Shown: positions 1-8,465 of the stretch, piece after piece
Layout: each line of letters opens with the position of its first letter
Numbering within the stretch: position 1 is the stretch's first letter
Origin: Prostheceraeus crozeri
Lineage: Eukaryota > Platyhelminthes > Polycladida > Euryleptidae
DNA: 64,000 nt
Assembly (NCBI GenBank): GCA_907163375.1
Contig: CAJQUW010009193.1
Coordinates: 1 to 64,000 of the forward strand
Direction: 5' to 3'
Program-made: the position numbers and the translations under genes
The notes under the pieces: model-generated
Told to the model about the DNA's origin: nothing
Seen by the model: the letters and a program-made list of their open reading frames with translations, nothing else
Databases searched by the model: none

Positions 1-175
1 CAACGGCATTACTTAAAACATTTCGTTTTAAAGATCTACCGACATTGGGATATGAGAGGTGTTACAACAGATTTCAGTGCACCAAGTATGCTACCTCCAC
101 GTTGGCGGCGAGCGCCGATTGTAAATTTGTCCTCCACCACTTACATAGGAGGGTCGTGAATAAAATGAGGCAGTT
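1..175 (-). pseudogene. Polinton virion-type protein fragment, cut by window edge
   Basis: The minus strand here reads through a Gly/Arg-rich stretch followed by a short hydrophobic helix (RGGSILGALKSVVTPLI). This pattern is seen near the N-terminus of the small virion/core proteins (adenovirus pVI/pX-like) of Polintons and adintoviruses. Only the start of the gene is in the window. The assignment rests on this one motif and on its place beside the integrase, so it is tentative. It suggests that the element's structural genes continue to the left. Confidence 0.35.
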
Positions 176-349
176 GATTCATAGCTCAAAACCCTAAACA
201 TTGTTAGTTACAACTTTGCATGAATCACTGTCGATCACTTAGATGAAAGATGTCGGCACGACGCATCCAAGAGTTCATACTTGAAGGATAACCAGTCCAT
301 TTAACAAGACACCATTCTTCACCTTGCCGTTTTTTACATCGAATGATTT

Positions 350-1250
350 CTCTACCAAATATTTTCACTTTCAGTGACTACCTCAATCTCATCGCGGTAA
401 AAGCTAACCCTCAATTTCTTCAATATCGTTAATCTTTCAACTGTAGTGGTCGGAGAGTCTTTTTGATTAAATCCTTGATACTGTAAATACTCCTCTGTCC
501 AATTCGGAAGGTACCCTTTAGCAAAAACACTTTTCACTTTTGAGATACGAACTTTATCACCAATTTTCACATCATTTTCACATGAGTGCGTTTACGTTGG
601 AATGATTCGCGTACTTTATCTACATTGTCAGCATTTATATCTACTGGTCTGAGTCCAATAGAACGATGGATAGAGTGATTGTAGGCATGGAGTGTATCTT
701 GTAGAACCTTTGTCCAATTTTGTGTCAAGTTGGCAGTAAAATGTCGCCACAAGCGATTTTTTAATGTGCGATTAAAACGTTCAACGAGTGCAGCTTTATA
801 AGCACTCTTTACACTAAACAACTCAATGTCATGCCTCTCAAATAATTTTCTCACATGCTGATTTTCAAACTCTTTTCCTTGATCACTCTGAATTCTTTTT
901 GGAATCCGACCTTCTCGAAAAATTGTTTGGAATGCTTTTGCTACTCCTTTCCCTTCTTTAGTTTTTAAAGGTTGAGCCCACGCATAACGCGAGAAAATAT
1001 CAATGACGGTTAAAATAAAATTATTGCCCGAGTTATGTTTTGAAATGAGGCAACATCACACAAATCTGCTTGCCACAGTTCATCGATGTCATGAACAATA
1101 TAATGGCGGGTGCGGTACTTCTTTTTCGCTTGTTTGTGGAGTGTATAGGTAGCCTGACCCTTTAACCATCGTTTCACTTGTGATTGTGGAAGACCACTCG
1201 CTTTTGATAATTTCTTGATAGATGCAAATCCTCCGGATGTTTACATCATA
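350..1250 (-). pseudogene. Polinton integrase, broken
   Basis: Two frames carry typical retroviral-type integrase sequence. The 567-854 segment has the end of the catalytic core (ALVERFNRTLKNRLWRHF, then HAYNHSIHRSIGLRP), including the expected core glutamate. The 352-570 segment has the C-terminal chromo/SH3-like module (GDKVRISKVKSVFAKGYLPN ... FYRDEIE). The N-terminal part lies in the 860-1250 stretch and is not one open frame. In Polintons this enzyme joins the element ends to host DNA and gives 6-bp duplications. The gene is broken in a few places and is treated as a fossil. It lies downstream of the ATPase block in the same direction. Confidence 0.85.
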
Positions 1251-1270
1251 ATAGATTGATTTTCAAACGT

Positions 1271-1486
1271 TCAGTCGATGACGACTGACTCTTTTTCCTC
1301 CTTCTCATCTTTTTGTTTTCTTGCCTTTCTACATTTACAACAACTGCAGCATTTAGCTTTAGCGGTTTTGCGATCGTGTTCACCTTGCTTAGGGGTTTCA
1401 TTATGAGAGCTGGCGCAGCAAGTGCAAGTGACAACGACATTCACCTCTGGCGGCTCATTACATGGCAAGCAACACATCTGCTTCAT
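1271..1486 (-). CDS. Small cysteine-rich Polinton protein
   Basis: This 71-residue frame starts MKQMCCLPCNEPP and has repeated Cys pairs (CCLPC, CTCC, CCSCCKC) followed by a highly charged Lys/Glu tail. The Cys spacing suggests a small zinc-binding module, but no known family is recognised. It starts 1 bp below the stop of the next gene upstream (1488-2180) and ends about 20 bp before the integrase region. An overlapping plus-strand frame also exists, but the minus strand fits the direction of the element. Function unknown. Confidence 0.45.
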   Translation of the reverse strand: MKQMCCLPCNEPPEVNVVVTCTCCASSHNETPKQGEHDRKTAKAKCCSCCKCRKARKQKDEKEEKESVVID

Positions 1487-1487
1487 A

Positions 1488-2180
1488 TTAATAGTCTGAG
1501 AACATGTATTTCCTGGGAGGAGCTGTTTTACGTTTTCCTTTTACTAGTTTTAGTGGCGATGTAGATCTACGTCGAGTTCTTCCTCTTGTTTGCTTAGTGA
1601 GTGTGGGAGGGGATGTAGCAGGTGACGTCTTAAACCAGTTTGTTGGCATTTTCATCGTCTGAAGCATTGGAGCAGTAGCCACTGTTGAATCAAGTTCTTT
1701 CAATGTCTCATTATTTAAAGCAAATTTTGGTACATTATGCTTTTTCAATAGTTTAAGAAAGTATGACCAACCAGGTGGAACATAGCCCTGACGGCGCTTT
1801 CTACGTGTCGCATACTGAATCAAGTCTTCATAACGTGAAGCATCAATCACTTTATTATCATCTGTAATGATTTCTCCTCTATCATTTACATTGAGATGGG
1901 GTTCAATACTGTTGAAAAGAGATATGGCATGTGCGCGAGATGCTAAAGGTGTAGCAGTCGATACAGAGTCACGCATCTTATTCTTCAAGTTTTTCAATTG
2001 CTCAACAGTTTCCGATTGTAATAATACAGCACGATGTGGATCTTTGATGTGAACATTTTGCTGATAATCTATTTCTTTCCTATACATTTGATTTGCAAGA
2101 GGTTGCTTTACTTGCTGCATGGCAGTCAATTGTACATATTCATCTTGAGGAATAACGATCATGCGAGAATAAGAACTCAT
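1488..2180 (-). CDS. Polinton protein of unknown function, 230 aa
   Basis: An open frame of 230 residues sits between the ATPase and the Cys-rich protein. It begins MSSYSRMIVIPQDEYVQL. The centre has a predicted helical segment (residues about 55-80) and a YEDLIQYATRRKRRQGYVPP motif near residue 115. The C-terminal third is basic and Ser/Thr/Arg-rich (RTRRRSTSPLKLVKGKRK), suggesting a nucleic-acid-binding or nuclear-targeting tail. Its placement next to the packaging ATPase suggests a virion or assembly role, but I do not recognise the family. The frame appears whole. Confidence 0.6.
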   Translation of the reverse strand: MSSYSRMIVIPQDEYVQLTAMQQVKQPLANQMYRKEIDYQQNVHIKDPHRAVLLQSETVEQLKNLKNKMRDSVSTATPLASRAHAISLFNSIEPHLNVNDRGEIITDDNKVIDASRYEDLIQYATRRKRRQGYVPPGWSYFLKLLKKHNVPKFALNNETLKELDSTVATAPMLQTMKMPTNWFKTSPATSPPTLTKQTRGRTRRRSTSPLKLVKGKRKTAPPRKYMFSDY

Positions 2181-2205
2181 AGTTTGTAGATAATCATGGG
2201 AGTTT

Positions 2206-2841
2206 TCAAAATATCACTTCGAAATCTAAATTCTTCAGGACACTCTTGCGTAAAGTCAATGAATAAGTAACCGTATGGTCTTTCAGTAGCTGCTTGAAAA
2301 ATTTCAATAAGGCTTTTGATCCTCTGGGTGCAACTTGTCGCGCTAAAATTTCAAATTGACTTTTATCTCGCGGATTCTTGAAAATAGCATAATAGTGTGT
2401 ATTCAGGTTTCGTGTACGAGCTTCTTTTCCATCAGGAAACAAATTTTGTGTGATATAGATGATAAAGCACCTTTTATGATGTGCTGCGCGAGTGAACATA
2501 TCTCTAACATCTTTTGAATTCTTACTTTCTTTTAATAAATCATCCAATACAACAACATCATTAGACTGAAGTTTATCCACTGGAATAATTCCTTCATGTC
2601 GAATAAAGTTGCGACTTTGCAATTCCTGAAACAGCGACGGTTGATAAATACCATAACACCAAATCACTCGATTGATAGCTTCCTTAAACAACTCCCTTCT
2701 TTTATCCAATAAATTCAGCGTGAAAACAGTTTTACCTGCATGAGATGGACCTGATACAGTCAGAACTTTATCACATTGAAGTCTGAAATCCATTTTATTA
2801 CTTTGAGATTCAACATTTGCATAATTAACGCTTAGAGCCAA
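2206..2841 (-). CDS. Polinton genome-packaging ATPase (FtsK/HerA type)
   Basis: The 211-residue frame has a Walker A motif (VSGPSHAGKTVFTLNLL, residues about 30-45) and a Walker B motif (NDVVVLDDLLKES, about residue 95). An arginine/His-rich sensor region (TRAAHHKRCFIIYITQN) follows. These features and the length match the A32/FtsK-type packaging ATPases of Polintons and related viruses, which pump the genome into the capsid. It overlaps the start of the basic core-like frame upstream (2825-3181) by 17 bp, showing tight packing. All motifs are present and the frame looks whole. Confidence 0.88.
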   Translation of the reverse strand: MALSVNYANVESQSNKMDFRLQCDKVLTVSGPSHAGKTVFTLNLLDKRRELFKEAINRVIWCYGIYQPSLFQELQSRNFIRHEGIIPVDKLQSNDVVVLDDLLKESKNSKDVRDMFTRAAHHKRCFIIYITQNLFPDGKEARTRNLNTHYYAIFKNPRDKSQFEILARQVAPRGSKALLKFFKQLLKDHTVTYSLTLRKSVLKNLDFEVIF

Positions 2842-3181
2842 AGATATTTACCAATAGGTTGCCCACGGCAGGAGCTATCATTGGAAGTATTGCTGAAAGG
2901 AAACCGCCCTTTTGTGTTAGAGTTTTCCTCTTTCTTTGAAGGGCGACTTTAGGATTGGAGATGAAACGCAATTTCGTAGCATATCGCTTAAGTAACTTTT
3001 GTTGTTTTGGCGCTAACTTCTTCGTCCTCAACTTCCTCACATGAGAAATAATTTCACAAATGAATTTATCGTTAGCATGTCGTATAGCATTGTATCGCTG
3101 ATTTGCTTTCATTCGTCGGAGAGCTTGAATGGCTGAAGAAAACTTTTGACTTTTACGTTTCGTCATTTTACGTTTCGCCAT
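2825..3181 (-). CDS. Basic virion-core-like Polinton protein
   Basis: This 118-residue protein is extremely rich in Lys/Arg over its first 90 residues (MAKRKMTKRKSQKFSS...). It ends in a Gly-hydrophobic segment (QKGGFLSAILPMIAPAVG) and a short basic tail. That architecture, a basic DNA-condensing body plus a hydrophobic helix, resembles adenovirus core protein X/mu and the matching proteins of adintoviruses and Polintons. It likely binds packaged DNA. It directly precedes the packaging ATPase, with a 17-bp overlap. The frame is open throughout. Confidence 0.6.
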   Translation of the reverse strand: MAKRKMTKRKSQKFSSAIQALRRMKANQRYNAIRHANDKFICEIISHVRKLRTKKLAPKQQKLLKRYATKLRFISNPKVALQRKRKTLTQKGGFLSAILPMIAPAVGNLLVNIFGSKR

Positions 3182-3189
3182 TTTCCGTG

Positions 3190-3561
3190 TTAGTCTTTGC
3201 TAAAACCTATCTTTACCACATTTGCATAGGTACTAACTATTGCGACATAAGTGACACTCGAAATGAGCAATATCACAGTGGTTACATTGCAAAGTTGAAT
3301 GCAATTACGTATGAAACATCGTTGACAAAAAGCATGCTTACATCTCTTGAAGATGCGCTTTTCATTTCCATCCTTTCGCTTACATACATCGCAACACATA
3401 GTTTCACCGTTACTGATGTATATAGCAAGTCTTTTTGAAGATATGAATTTGCTAGCCTTTTCTAAATAATAGACGCATGTACAGAAGGAATATACTTCGA
3501 GAGTGAGCAGACATAGCTCGAAAACCAGTTGTGCTACAATCAAGTACCACTGCATTTTCAA
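3190..3561 (-). CDS. RING-like, membrane-anchored Polinton protein
   Basis: A 123-residue frame has two predicted membrane segments: residues about 5-35 (WYLIVAQLVFELCLLTLEV) and about 92-112 (VTTVILLISSVTYVAIVS). Between them is a Cys/His cluster (CCDVCKRK ... FKRCKHAFCQRCF) with the spacing of a RING or degenerate RING finger. A membrane-bound E3 ubiquitin ligase role would fit but is inference. It overlaps the next frame by 4 bp (ATGA-like overlap), as expected in a compact element. Confidence 0.5.
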   Translation of the reverse strand: MKMQWYLIVAQLVFELCLLTLEVYSFCTCVYYLEKASKFISSKRLAIYISNGETMCCDVCKRKDGNEKRIFKRCKHAFCQRCFIRNCIQLCNVTTVILLISSVTYVAIVSTYANVVKIGFSKD

Positions 3562-3968
3562 TTTTTCTTTATGGAAAGTTGAATGTGAATATCTGAAATC
3601 GCTTCAATCACTAGACTGCTACCATGATGGTTAAATGCGTTAAGACGTTCAGCAATTTTTATCATATGTCTTTTAAAAAATTCTTCGGGGTGATCTACCA
3701 CTTCCATTGAATAAGAAGCAAAATGGAAAGAGCGACTTTCCACCTCTTCCTTTCCAAAATGACTAAACTTAATTTTCGCAACTAATCGCGCCATGATAAT
3801 GCTATCAGAGAATGTATTCATTAACTCTAGAAATAGAGTGCTAGCATCATCGACCACTGCTTCGATGTCGGTCTCATCTTTATGAAAATTTATCACATAA
3901 TCTTGAACAGCTCCTTTAAAACTTTGCCTATAAAAATGTAATGTTCCGAAGTCTTTAGAGAAAGACAT
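3558..3968 (-). CDS. Polinton protein, possible polymerase-associated N-terminal domain
   Basis: This frame has 136 residues. It carries a FFKRHMIKIAERLNAFNHHG segment followed by SSLVIEAISDIHIQLS. A similar arrangement (a helix, then a GS-W/L-hydrophobic-I-x-x-I motif) precedes protein-primed DNA polymerases in some Polintons, so it could be a separate polymerase-associated domain. This is from memory and uncertain. No catalytic motif is seen. Sequence composition matches its neighbours. Confidence 0.4.
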   Translation of the reverse strand: MSFSKDFGTLHFYRQSFKGAVQDYVINFHKDETDIEAVVDDASTLFLELMNTFSDSIIMARLVAKIKFSHFGKEEVESRSFHFASYSMEVVDHPEEFFKRHMIKIAERLNAFNHHGSSLVIEAISDIHIQLSIKKN

Positions 3969-4054
3969 GATCGCCCTTTATCTAACCCATCCATTGCATG
4001 AAAACAACAACTCTCTCATAGTAACATTTATTGAATAACGGTAACAAGCATGCA

Positions 4055-4585
4055 TTATAAATCAATGGTTTGAAAGAGATAAAATAGATACAGCTGGTAA
4101 CTATCATACAGCGAGCAATGATAACCATACAGGACTTTGGCAGTGTTGAGGTAAGGAGGAAAGAAGCATTGGTTATGAACGTAGCTACTACAACGAACAG
4201 ACAAAATAGGAACACACAAATCCTTAAAACGTTTCGTGACTTCATGGTAGTGTTGATTCACTCTACTATCCCAAGGCGGGAGCAAAATATCATCAATGAT
4301 TAGATTGGGAAATACTTTCCTCTCCTTACCAGGATTATTACAAAAGATGCGTATAACATTGAAAGCAGCTAACCATCGTTTAAAGTCAATAAGAAGAGCA
4401 CTCTCACAAGAAAAGCCATAGTCTTGCAAATATTTCAGATTAAGTCCATGAATGTGTTTTCTCGCCCATTGATCAACATTGGGATCGCAGTTGGCATGTT
4501 GATGATAGACACTGACAATCTGATATGTCCAATTGTTCATAGCAATAGCACTGAGCTCCTGTACAGGTTCACCCTCACAATCCAT
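4055..4585 (-). CDS. Exonuclease-like (DEDD-type?) Polinton protein
   Basis: The frame starts MDCEGEPVQELSAIAMN, which has the D-x-E look of the first motif of DEDD 3'-5' exonucleases with an RNase H fold. It continues with HGLNLKYLQDYG, LLIDFKRWL and a DDILLPPWDSRVNQHYHE block, giving several acidic residues at plausible spacing. A DNA-processing exonuclease is therefore plausible, but the active site cannot be confirmed by eye. The C-terminal end grades into low-complexity Tyr/Leu codons. It may be degraded at the 3' side, where a second frame (3982-4245) overlaps. Confidence 0.45.
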   Translation of the reverse strand: MDCEGEPVQELSAIAMNNWTYQIVSVYHQHANCDPNVDQWARKHIHGLNLKYLQDYGFSCESALLIDFKRWLAAFNVIRIFCNNPGKERKVFPNLIIDDILLPPWDSRVNQHYHEVTKRFKDLCVPILSVRCSSYVHNQCFFPPYLNTAKVLYGYHCSLYDSYQLYLFYLFQTIDL

Positions 4586-4637
4586 AAAAATGATGATAGA
4601 AGCCTAAAACGGAAATTTACACATCTAAGGAAACGAT

Positions 4638-4886
4638 CTATAACATATTACAAAATGAAGAATTACATCGATGCTTTTCACGACAAAATACACAAATGAT
4701 ATGATGGCAACGAAGAAGTAAAATGTATCTAATAAGACCACGTCTACGACACTCAAAGCACATAAGCGAATTGTCATAGGGTAGAGTTAGGAAAGGACTA
4801 GTACTTCTCCTTCTTTGATTTGCGTTTTGATGCAGCATTCTTCTCCGACTTGCGCTTCGTACCACTGCTGTTAAGGATTTGATCAA
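4638..4886 (-). CDS. RING-finger Polinton protein
   Basis: The frame encodes 82 residues with a clear RING-like Cys/His set: CFECRRRG, then RCHHIICVFCREKHRC and a final SSFC. The layout resembles the C-terminal RING of baculovirus and animal IAP proteins. The N-terminal half is basic. Small RING proteins are found in several large DNA viruses, where they modify host ubiquitin signalling; such a role here is inference. It overlaps the 3' part of the neighbouring gene in another frame. It is the second RING-like protein in this element. Confidence 0.5.
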   Translation of the reverse strand: MIKSLTAVVRSASRRRMLHQNANQRRRSTSPFLTLPYDNSLMCFECRRRGLIRYILLLRCHHIICVFCREKHRCNSSFCNML

Positions 4887-5569
4887 TTATGTCATCCACG
4901 TTGGGTGGTTTTGGAATATATAGGATGGATTCCATATGCATGGAGAGAGAGGCTATTTTATTATCCTTGTGTCGACCATAATATAGCCCATTCACTTTGA
5001 AAAGGATACCCCAAGTACCTTCTCCGAGCTCATCACATCTGATGGGTATTGAATGATCTCCATCCTTCTTATAGTAAGTACACTAATGTGATACTGGTAG
5101 GCAAATGTGATTACCATCCCAAATCTTTCTATTGAGAGTATCCTTGTCATCTCTCGCCTTCCACTCTTGAGCTAGAGGAGTAGGAATGTCCATATTTAAT
5201 GTCACGTACTCCTCAATAATATCAAGTTGGTGGCGAATGTACGGACTCACGGGGATCAGTATGTAGTCCCCATACTGATTGCGCATTATCTTGACATCCG
5301 TGGAGAGCATTCCCGTTGGAGTACTACGCTATGATCGTCATAACGCAAGACTTGTTTAAATTTACGCTGTAGCGGTGTAGGATTATGTACCTTGGTTGTG
5401 TCTTCCACTGGCCTCAGTTGTAGATGATCTGATCGTAGCGAACCTTGTAACGTTTGACCGCCATTTTGTCCTACTAGTGCAGCAGATGGAGTAGATGCCT
5501 GAAAATGAAAAAAGATTGTATTAAGTTTACGTTCAAGGGAGGAGAGGGAGGAAAGTAGCGACTTACCAT
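4798..5569 (-). pseudogene. Rightmost Polinton gene, spliced, broken, function unknown
   Basis: The gene starts at an ATG (5569-5567) followed at once by a GTAAGT splice donor. A 68-bp intron (5499-5566) ends in a pyrimidine-rich tract and CAG, giving a one-codon first exon. Downstream frames carry SPYIRHQLDIIEEYVTLNMD (within 5083-5310) and, further on, NGLYYGRHKDNKIASLSM, ending in a Lys-rich tail at 4798. No family is recognised. The reading frame is not continuous, so the gene is a fossil. It is first behind the promoter at about 5670. Confidence 0.45.
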
Positions 5570-5639
5570 TTTAGTTGGATAATAGAATAGGGAACTAGAG
5601 AGAGAGAAAATGTGCGTCCGTCACTCGTGTGATTCAACG

Positions 5640-5700
5640 ATGGAATGATTCTCACTGTGGAAGGCTCGCTATTTATATAGAAATGCTTGATTCTCATTGG
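5640..5700 (-). promoter_or_regulatory. TATA-box promoter of the leftward Polinton transcripts
   Basis: On the minus strand a CCAAT pentamer (5700-5696) is followed by CTATATAAATAG (5680-5669), a near-ideal TATA box. Transcription would start about 30 bp further left, leaving a short 5' leader before the spliced ATG at 5569. All recognised Polinton frames read in this direction. Confidence 0.6.
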
Positions 5701-5784
5701 ATGATGATCCTCATTGGACAATAACATCAAGTTGATTCCAAATCTGAAATCCGTTTTCCAATCCGATGCTTCGTTTTGGCGCTA

Positions 5785-7035
5785 CAGGCCAAAACGTCCC
5801 AAATTCTAACTCTGTCGTTTTTCGCCAATGTCCCAAAATCTTAAATGGCGTCTCACATCTAAACGAAGACAGATATGAACAAGCCGTTTGTTTCACTGAA
5901 TTTGTCTCACTCTTAGCTTTCAAACGAGCTATGGCACGACAAAATCCGTCCACTGGAAGCCAAAATCGAAGCCAGCTCTCCCGAGGGGGGGGGGGGTCGG
6001 GGTAGGGGTAGGGTGGGAAAAACTTGTCGACCTAACTTTTGACGAGAAAGACGATGCTAGCACTGGCGCATCGAATTTCGACACTTTGGAAAAAATTTTT
6101 CATTTTTACCGTACACAGTCACTCTGACACTTAGGATTTTTTCAACCCTTCCTAAAATCTTGTAACCGCTCTAACTTTTGAACGGCTGATCGGATTGACT
6201 CGCGCCAAAAAATGTCATAGGTTAGTTTTTCATCCTCTTTCGAATGCAACCCGAACGAACAAAATCCGTCCACTAGAAGCCGAGATAGCAGCTAGCTCTC
6301 CCGGGGGGGGTAAGGGGGGGTAGGGGTAAGGTGGGAAAAACTTGTCGACCTAACTTTTGACGAGGAAGACGATGGTAGCACTGGCGCATCGAAATTCGAC
6401 ACTTTTGAAAAATTTTTTCATTTTTACCGTACACAGTCACTCTGACACTTAGGATTTTTTCAACCTTTCCTAAAATCTTGTAACCGCTCTAACTTTTGAA
6501 CGGCTGATCGGATTGACTCGCGCCAAAAAATGTCATAGGTTAGTTTTTATCCTCTTTCGAATGCAACCCGAACGAACAAAATCCGTCCACTAGAAGCCGA
6601 GATAGCAGCTAGCTCTCCCGGGCGGGGTAGGGGGGTAGGGTGGGAAAAACTTGTCGACCTAACTTTTGACGAGAAAGACGATGGTAGCACTGGCGCATCG
6701 AAATTCGACACTTTGGAAAAAAATTTTCATTTTTACCGTACACAGTCACTCTGACACTTAGGATTTTTTCTACCTTTCCTAAAATCTTGTAACCGCTCTA
6801 ACTTTTGAACGGCTGATCGGATTGACTCGCGCCAAAAAATGTCATAGGTTAGTTTTTCATCCTCTTTCGAATGCAACCCGAACGAACAAAATCCGTCCAC
6901 TAGAAGCCGCGATAGCAGCTAGCTCTCCCGGGGGGGGTAGGGGGGCAGGGTGGGAAAAACTTGTCGACCTAACTTTTGACGAGAAAGACGATGGTAGCAC
7001 TGGCGCATCGAAATTCGACACTTTGGATTTCCTCC
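5785..7035. repeat. Tandem repeat, unit about 310-320 bp, 3-4 copies
   Basis: The marker GCTCTCCCG recurs at 5974, 6294, 6612 and 6922, giving periods of 320, 318 and 310 bp. Each unit has a run of G followed by GGGTAGGGTGGGAAAAACTT, then a stretch including GACGAGAAAGACGATGGTAG, then TTGAACGGCTGATCGG and AATCCGTCCACTAGAAGCCG. The first unit (5785-5960) is clearly diverged and the last is cut short near 7025. Length differences lie mostly in the G-run. Open frames here are by-products of the repeat. It starts right after the Polinton's right side, so it may be a subterminal array of that element or an independent satellite. Confidence 0.8.
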
Positions 7036-7352
7036 CACCCTACCCCCCCCCGGGATTGGAAAAACTTGTTGAGACCATTTTTGACGAGGAAGACGATGGA
7101 CACCACGTTCACCAGGCCGGCACACCACGTCCACCAGGCCGGCACCCAAGCCCACCCGGGCGGCACAACACCCCAGGACAGGGAGGAGGAGGAGGAAGAG
7201 AGGAGGGGGGTAGGGGTAGGGGGGTAGGGTGGGGGTAGGGGGGGTAGGGGTAGGGTAGGGGGGTGGGGTGGTTAGGGGGTGGTTGGGGGGTAGGGGGGGT
7301 AGGGGTAGGGGGGTAGGGGTAGGGGTAGCGGGGTAGGGGGTAGGGGGGGTAG
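7036..7352. repeat. G-rich GGGGTA-type tract with an inverted C-run
   Basis: From about 7036 a C-run (CCCACCCTACCCCCCCCC) appears in the opposite sense to the G-runs of the preceding array. A partial unit then follows, and from 7200 to 7352 about 150 bp of nearly pure TAGGGG/GGGGTA permutations. The tract could form G-quadruplexes. It resembles, but does not equal, the animal telomere repeat TTAGGG. Confidence 0.8.
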
Positions 7353-7388
7353 GGTGGGAAACGGCCGCCATCTTGCGCTATCTGGTGT

Positions 7389-7640
7389 TTGTCACTTGCT
7401 TACTACTGTGCTTGCTCTGAACATTTTTCCGATAGCGACAATACATCAAACAGGAAGTCGATATTTTCAAAAGGGTTATGTAAAGCAAAACCACAGTATT
7501 TCTTAAAAGATGGAGTTTTTCCGTTGTTGAACCAGGCACGAAAAGGACAGGCTGCAAAACTTCCACTGAGAAAATCTCGCTCTGTTGGTCACATCTTACG
7601 GTGTACCTTTTGTCACGATTCGTACATCGACCTGTACTAA
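7389..7640 (+). pseudogene. THAP zinc-finger fragment
   Basis: The frame carries the second half of a THAP domain: ACSEHFSDSD (the CxxH pair of the C2CH zinc site) and FLKDGVFPLLN, which matches the LKxxAVPTxF-like C-terminal box. The first half, with the initial Cys pair and the invariant Trp, is missing, so this is a partial exon or a degraded copy. THAP domains bind DNA and occur in host regulators and in P-type transposases; nothing nearby decides which. It follows directly on the G-rich tract. Confidence 0.5.
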
Positions 7641-7644
7641 CCCT

Positions 7645-7742
7645 CCGGTGAAAAAAAAAACTGTCGGGATCTGTCGGTCAATTGTCGGGCAGCCGGCTTC
7701 CCGACAACGGACCGACAGATCCCGACAGTTTTTTTTCACCGG
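7645..7742. repeat. 98-bp near-perfect palindrome (foldback MITE)
   Basis: The left arm runs CCGGTGAAAAAAAAAACTGT and continues to an AGCCGGCT centre. The right arm mirrors it through TCCCGACAGTTTTTTTTCAC. Internal TGTCGG motifs recur on both arms. Only a few positions break the symmetry, so transcripts would form one long hairpin. No clear target duplication is seen. Confidence 0.8.
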
Positions 7743-7751
7743 GCCCCTCCC

Positions 7752-7991
7752 TATTTTCATTTTCATGAGCATAGTTGCAGTATTATTAATTCGCATATTA
7801 AGAGTTCCATTTCTGAATACATTATCAATTATCAGTCTGATTCTCTTTTATCTATTGATGACTTTATTATTGATTTCCTTGACTGTCAGACTGACCCTGT
7901 CCGCACTGGGATTTCTGAAGCCAAGCTTATTGACTTTTGCAAGTCTGCTATAAACCGCAGACGCGTGCTGATGAACGTTAATTATCGCTGA
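7752..7991 (+). CDS. Short open frame of unknown origin
   Basis: A stop-free run of about 79 codons reads ...HEHSCSIINSHIKSSIS... then SIDDFIIDFLDCQTDPVRTG and ends RRRVLMNVNYR. The composition looks protein-like, but there is no start codon with good context and no recognised family. It may be a fragment of an element gene or a host exon. A second overlapping frame on the same strand is hydrophobic and judged spurious. Confidence 0.2.
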   Translation, partial: YFHFHEHSCSIINSHIKSSISEYIINYQSDSLLSIDDFIIDFLDCQTDPVRTGISEAKLIDFCKSAINRRRVLMNVNYR

Positions 7992-8465
7992 ATTGTATAC
8001 ATACTAGGCCTATATAAGTATTGGATGTCAATGCATTTGACTCACCAAAGTCCCATGAGTAGTGTCTGCGACACGTAACGTCGGGCACCTTGTGATTTTT
8101 GACTATTAATATTTTTCCCACCTTTCTTGCAGTCTTTTTCTGATAATGGCCTATGGCAACCGCGTGCGGCAATGAATCTAATCCTTTCGTAGGTAGCGTG
8201 ATATCGATAAATTTATCTGAAATCTGCATGAAAGGGTTTATGTGCATTATGTTTACATAGTTGACTGGGGATCGCCTTCGAGGATTTGATCAAAATTCTG
8301 CTTCACGAGCAAACTAAAATGAACTCACTGTATGATGTGCATTATAAAATGATACCCTGTACATGTCAACAACTACGCATAGGAAGGCTCACAAACTGAT
8401 CAAATTCGCCTTCATTGAGGCTGTCCATATGACTGACTTTCCACTGGCTTTCACAGGACTGCCCA
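7992..8465. other. No recognisable feature
   Basis: AT-rich sequence without a convincing frame, RNA gene or repeat. Confidence 0.5.

Larger units (their letters stand above)
1..5700 (-). mobile_element. Polinton/Maverick element, partial, broken (fossil)
   Basis: A block of small, tightly packed minus-strand frames contains the hallmark Polinton set: a retroviral-type integrase (about 350-1250), an FtsK/HerA-type packaging ATPase (2206-2841) and a very basic core-like protein with a hydrophobic C-terminus (2825-3181). An exonuclease-like protein, RING-like proteins and lineage-specific frames accompany them. Adjacent frames overlap or nearly touch, as in viruses. The major capsid, protease and protein-primed polymerase are not seen; they may lie left of the window, where another virion-type frame runs off the edge. 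The right end is put near 5700, just beyond a TATA/CCAAT promoter. Neither terminal inverted repeat is identified. Most frames are still open and I estimate about four breaks in all, so the copy looks fairly young but not whole. Assignment to Polintons is firm; the boundaries are not. Confidence 0.88.

Noticed and set aside
1313-1564. Plus-strand membrane-protein frame within the Polinton
   Set aside because: It is antisense to the Cys-rich frame and runs against the direction of the element.
7200-7352. Interstitial telomere
   Set aside because: The unit is TAGGGG/GGGGTA with variable G-runs, not TTAGGG, and it grows out of the neighbouring repeat.
6822-7371. Pro/Gly-rich protein frames on both strands
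   Set aside because: They are translations of the tandem repeat and G-rich tract.
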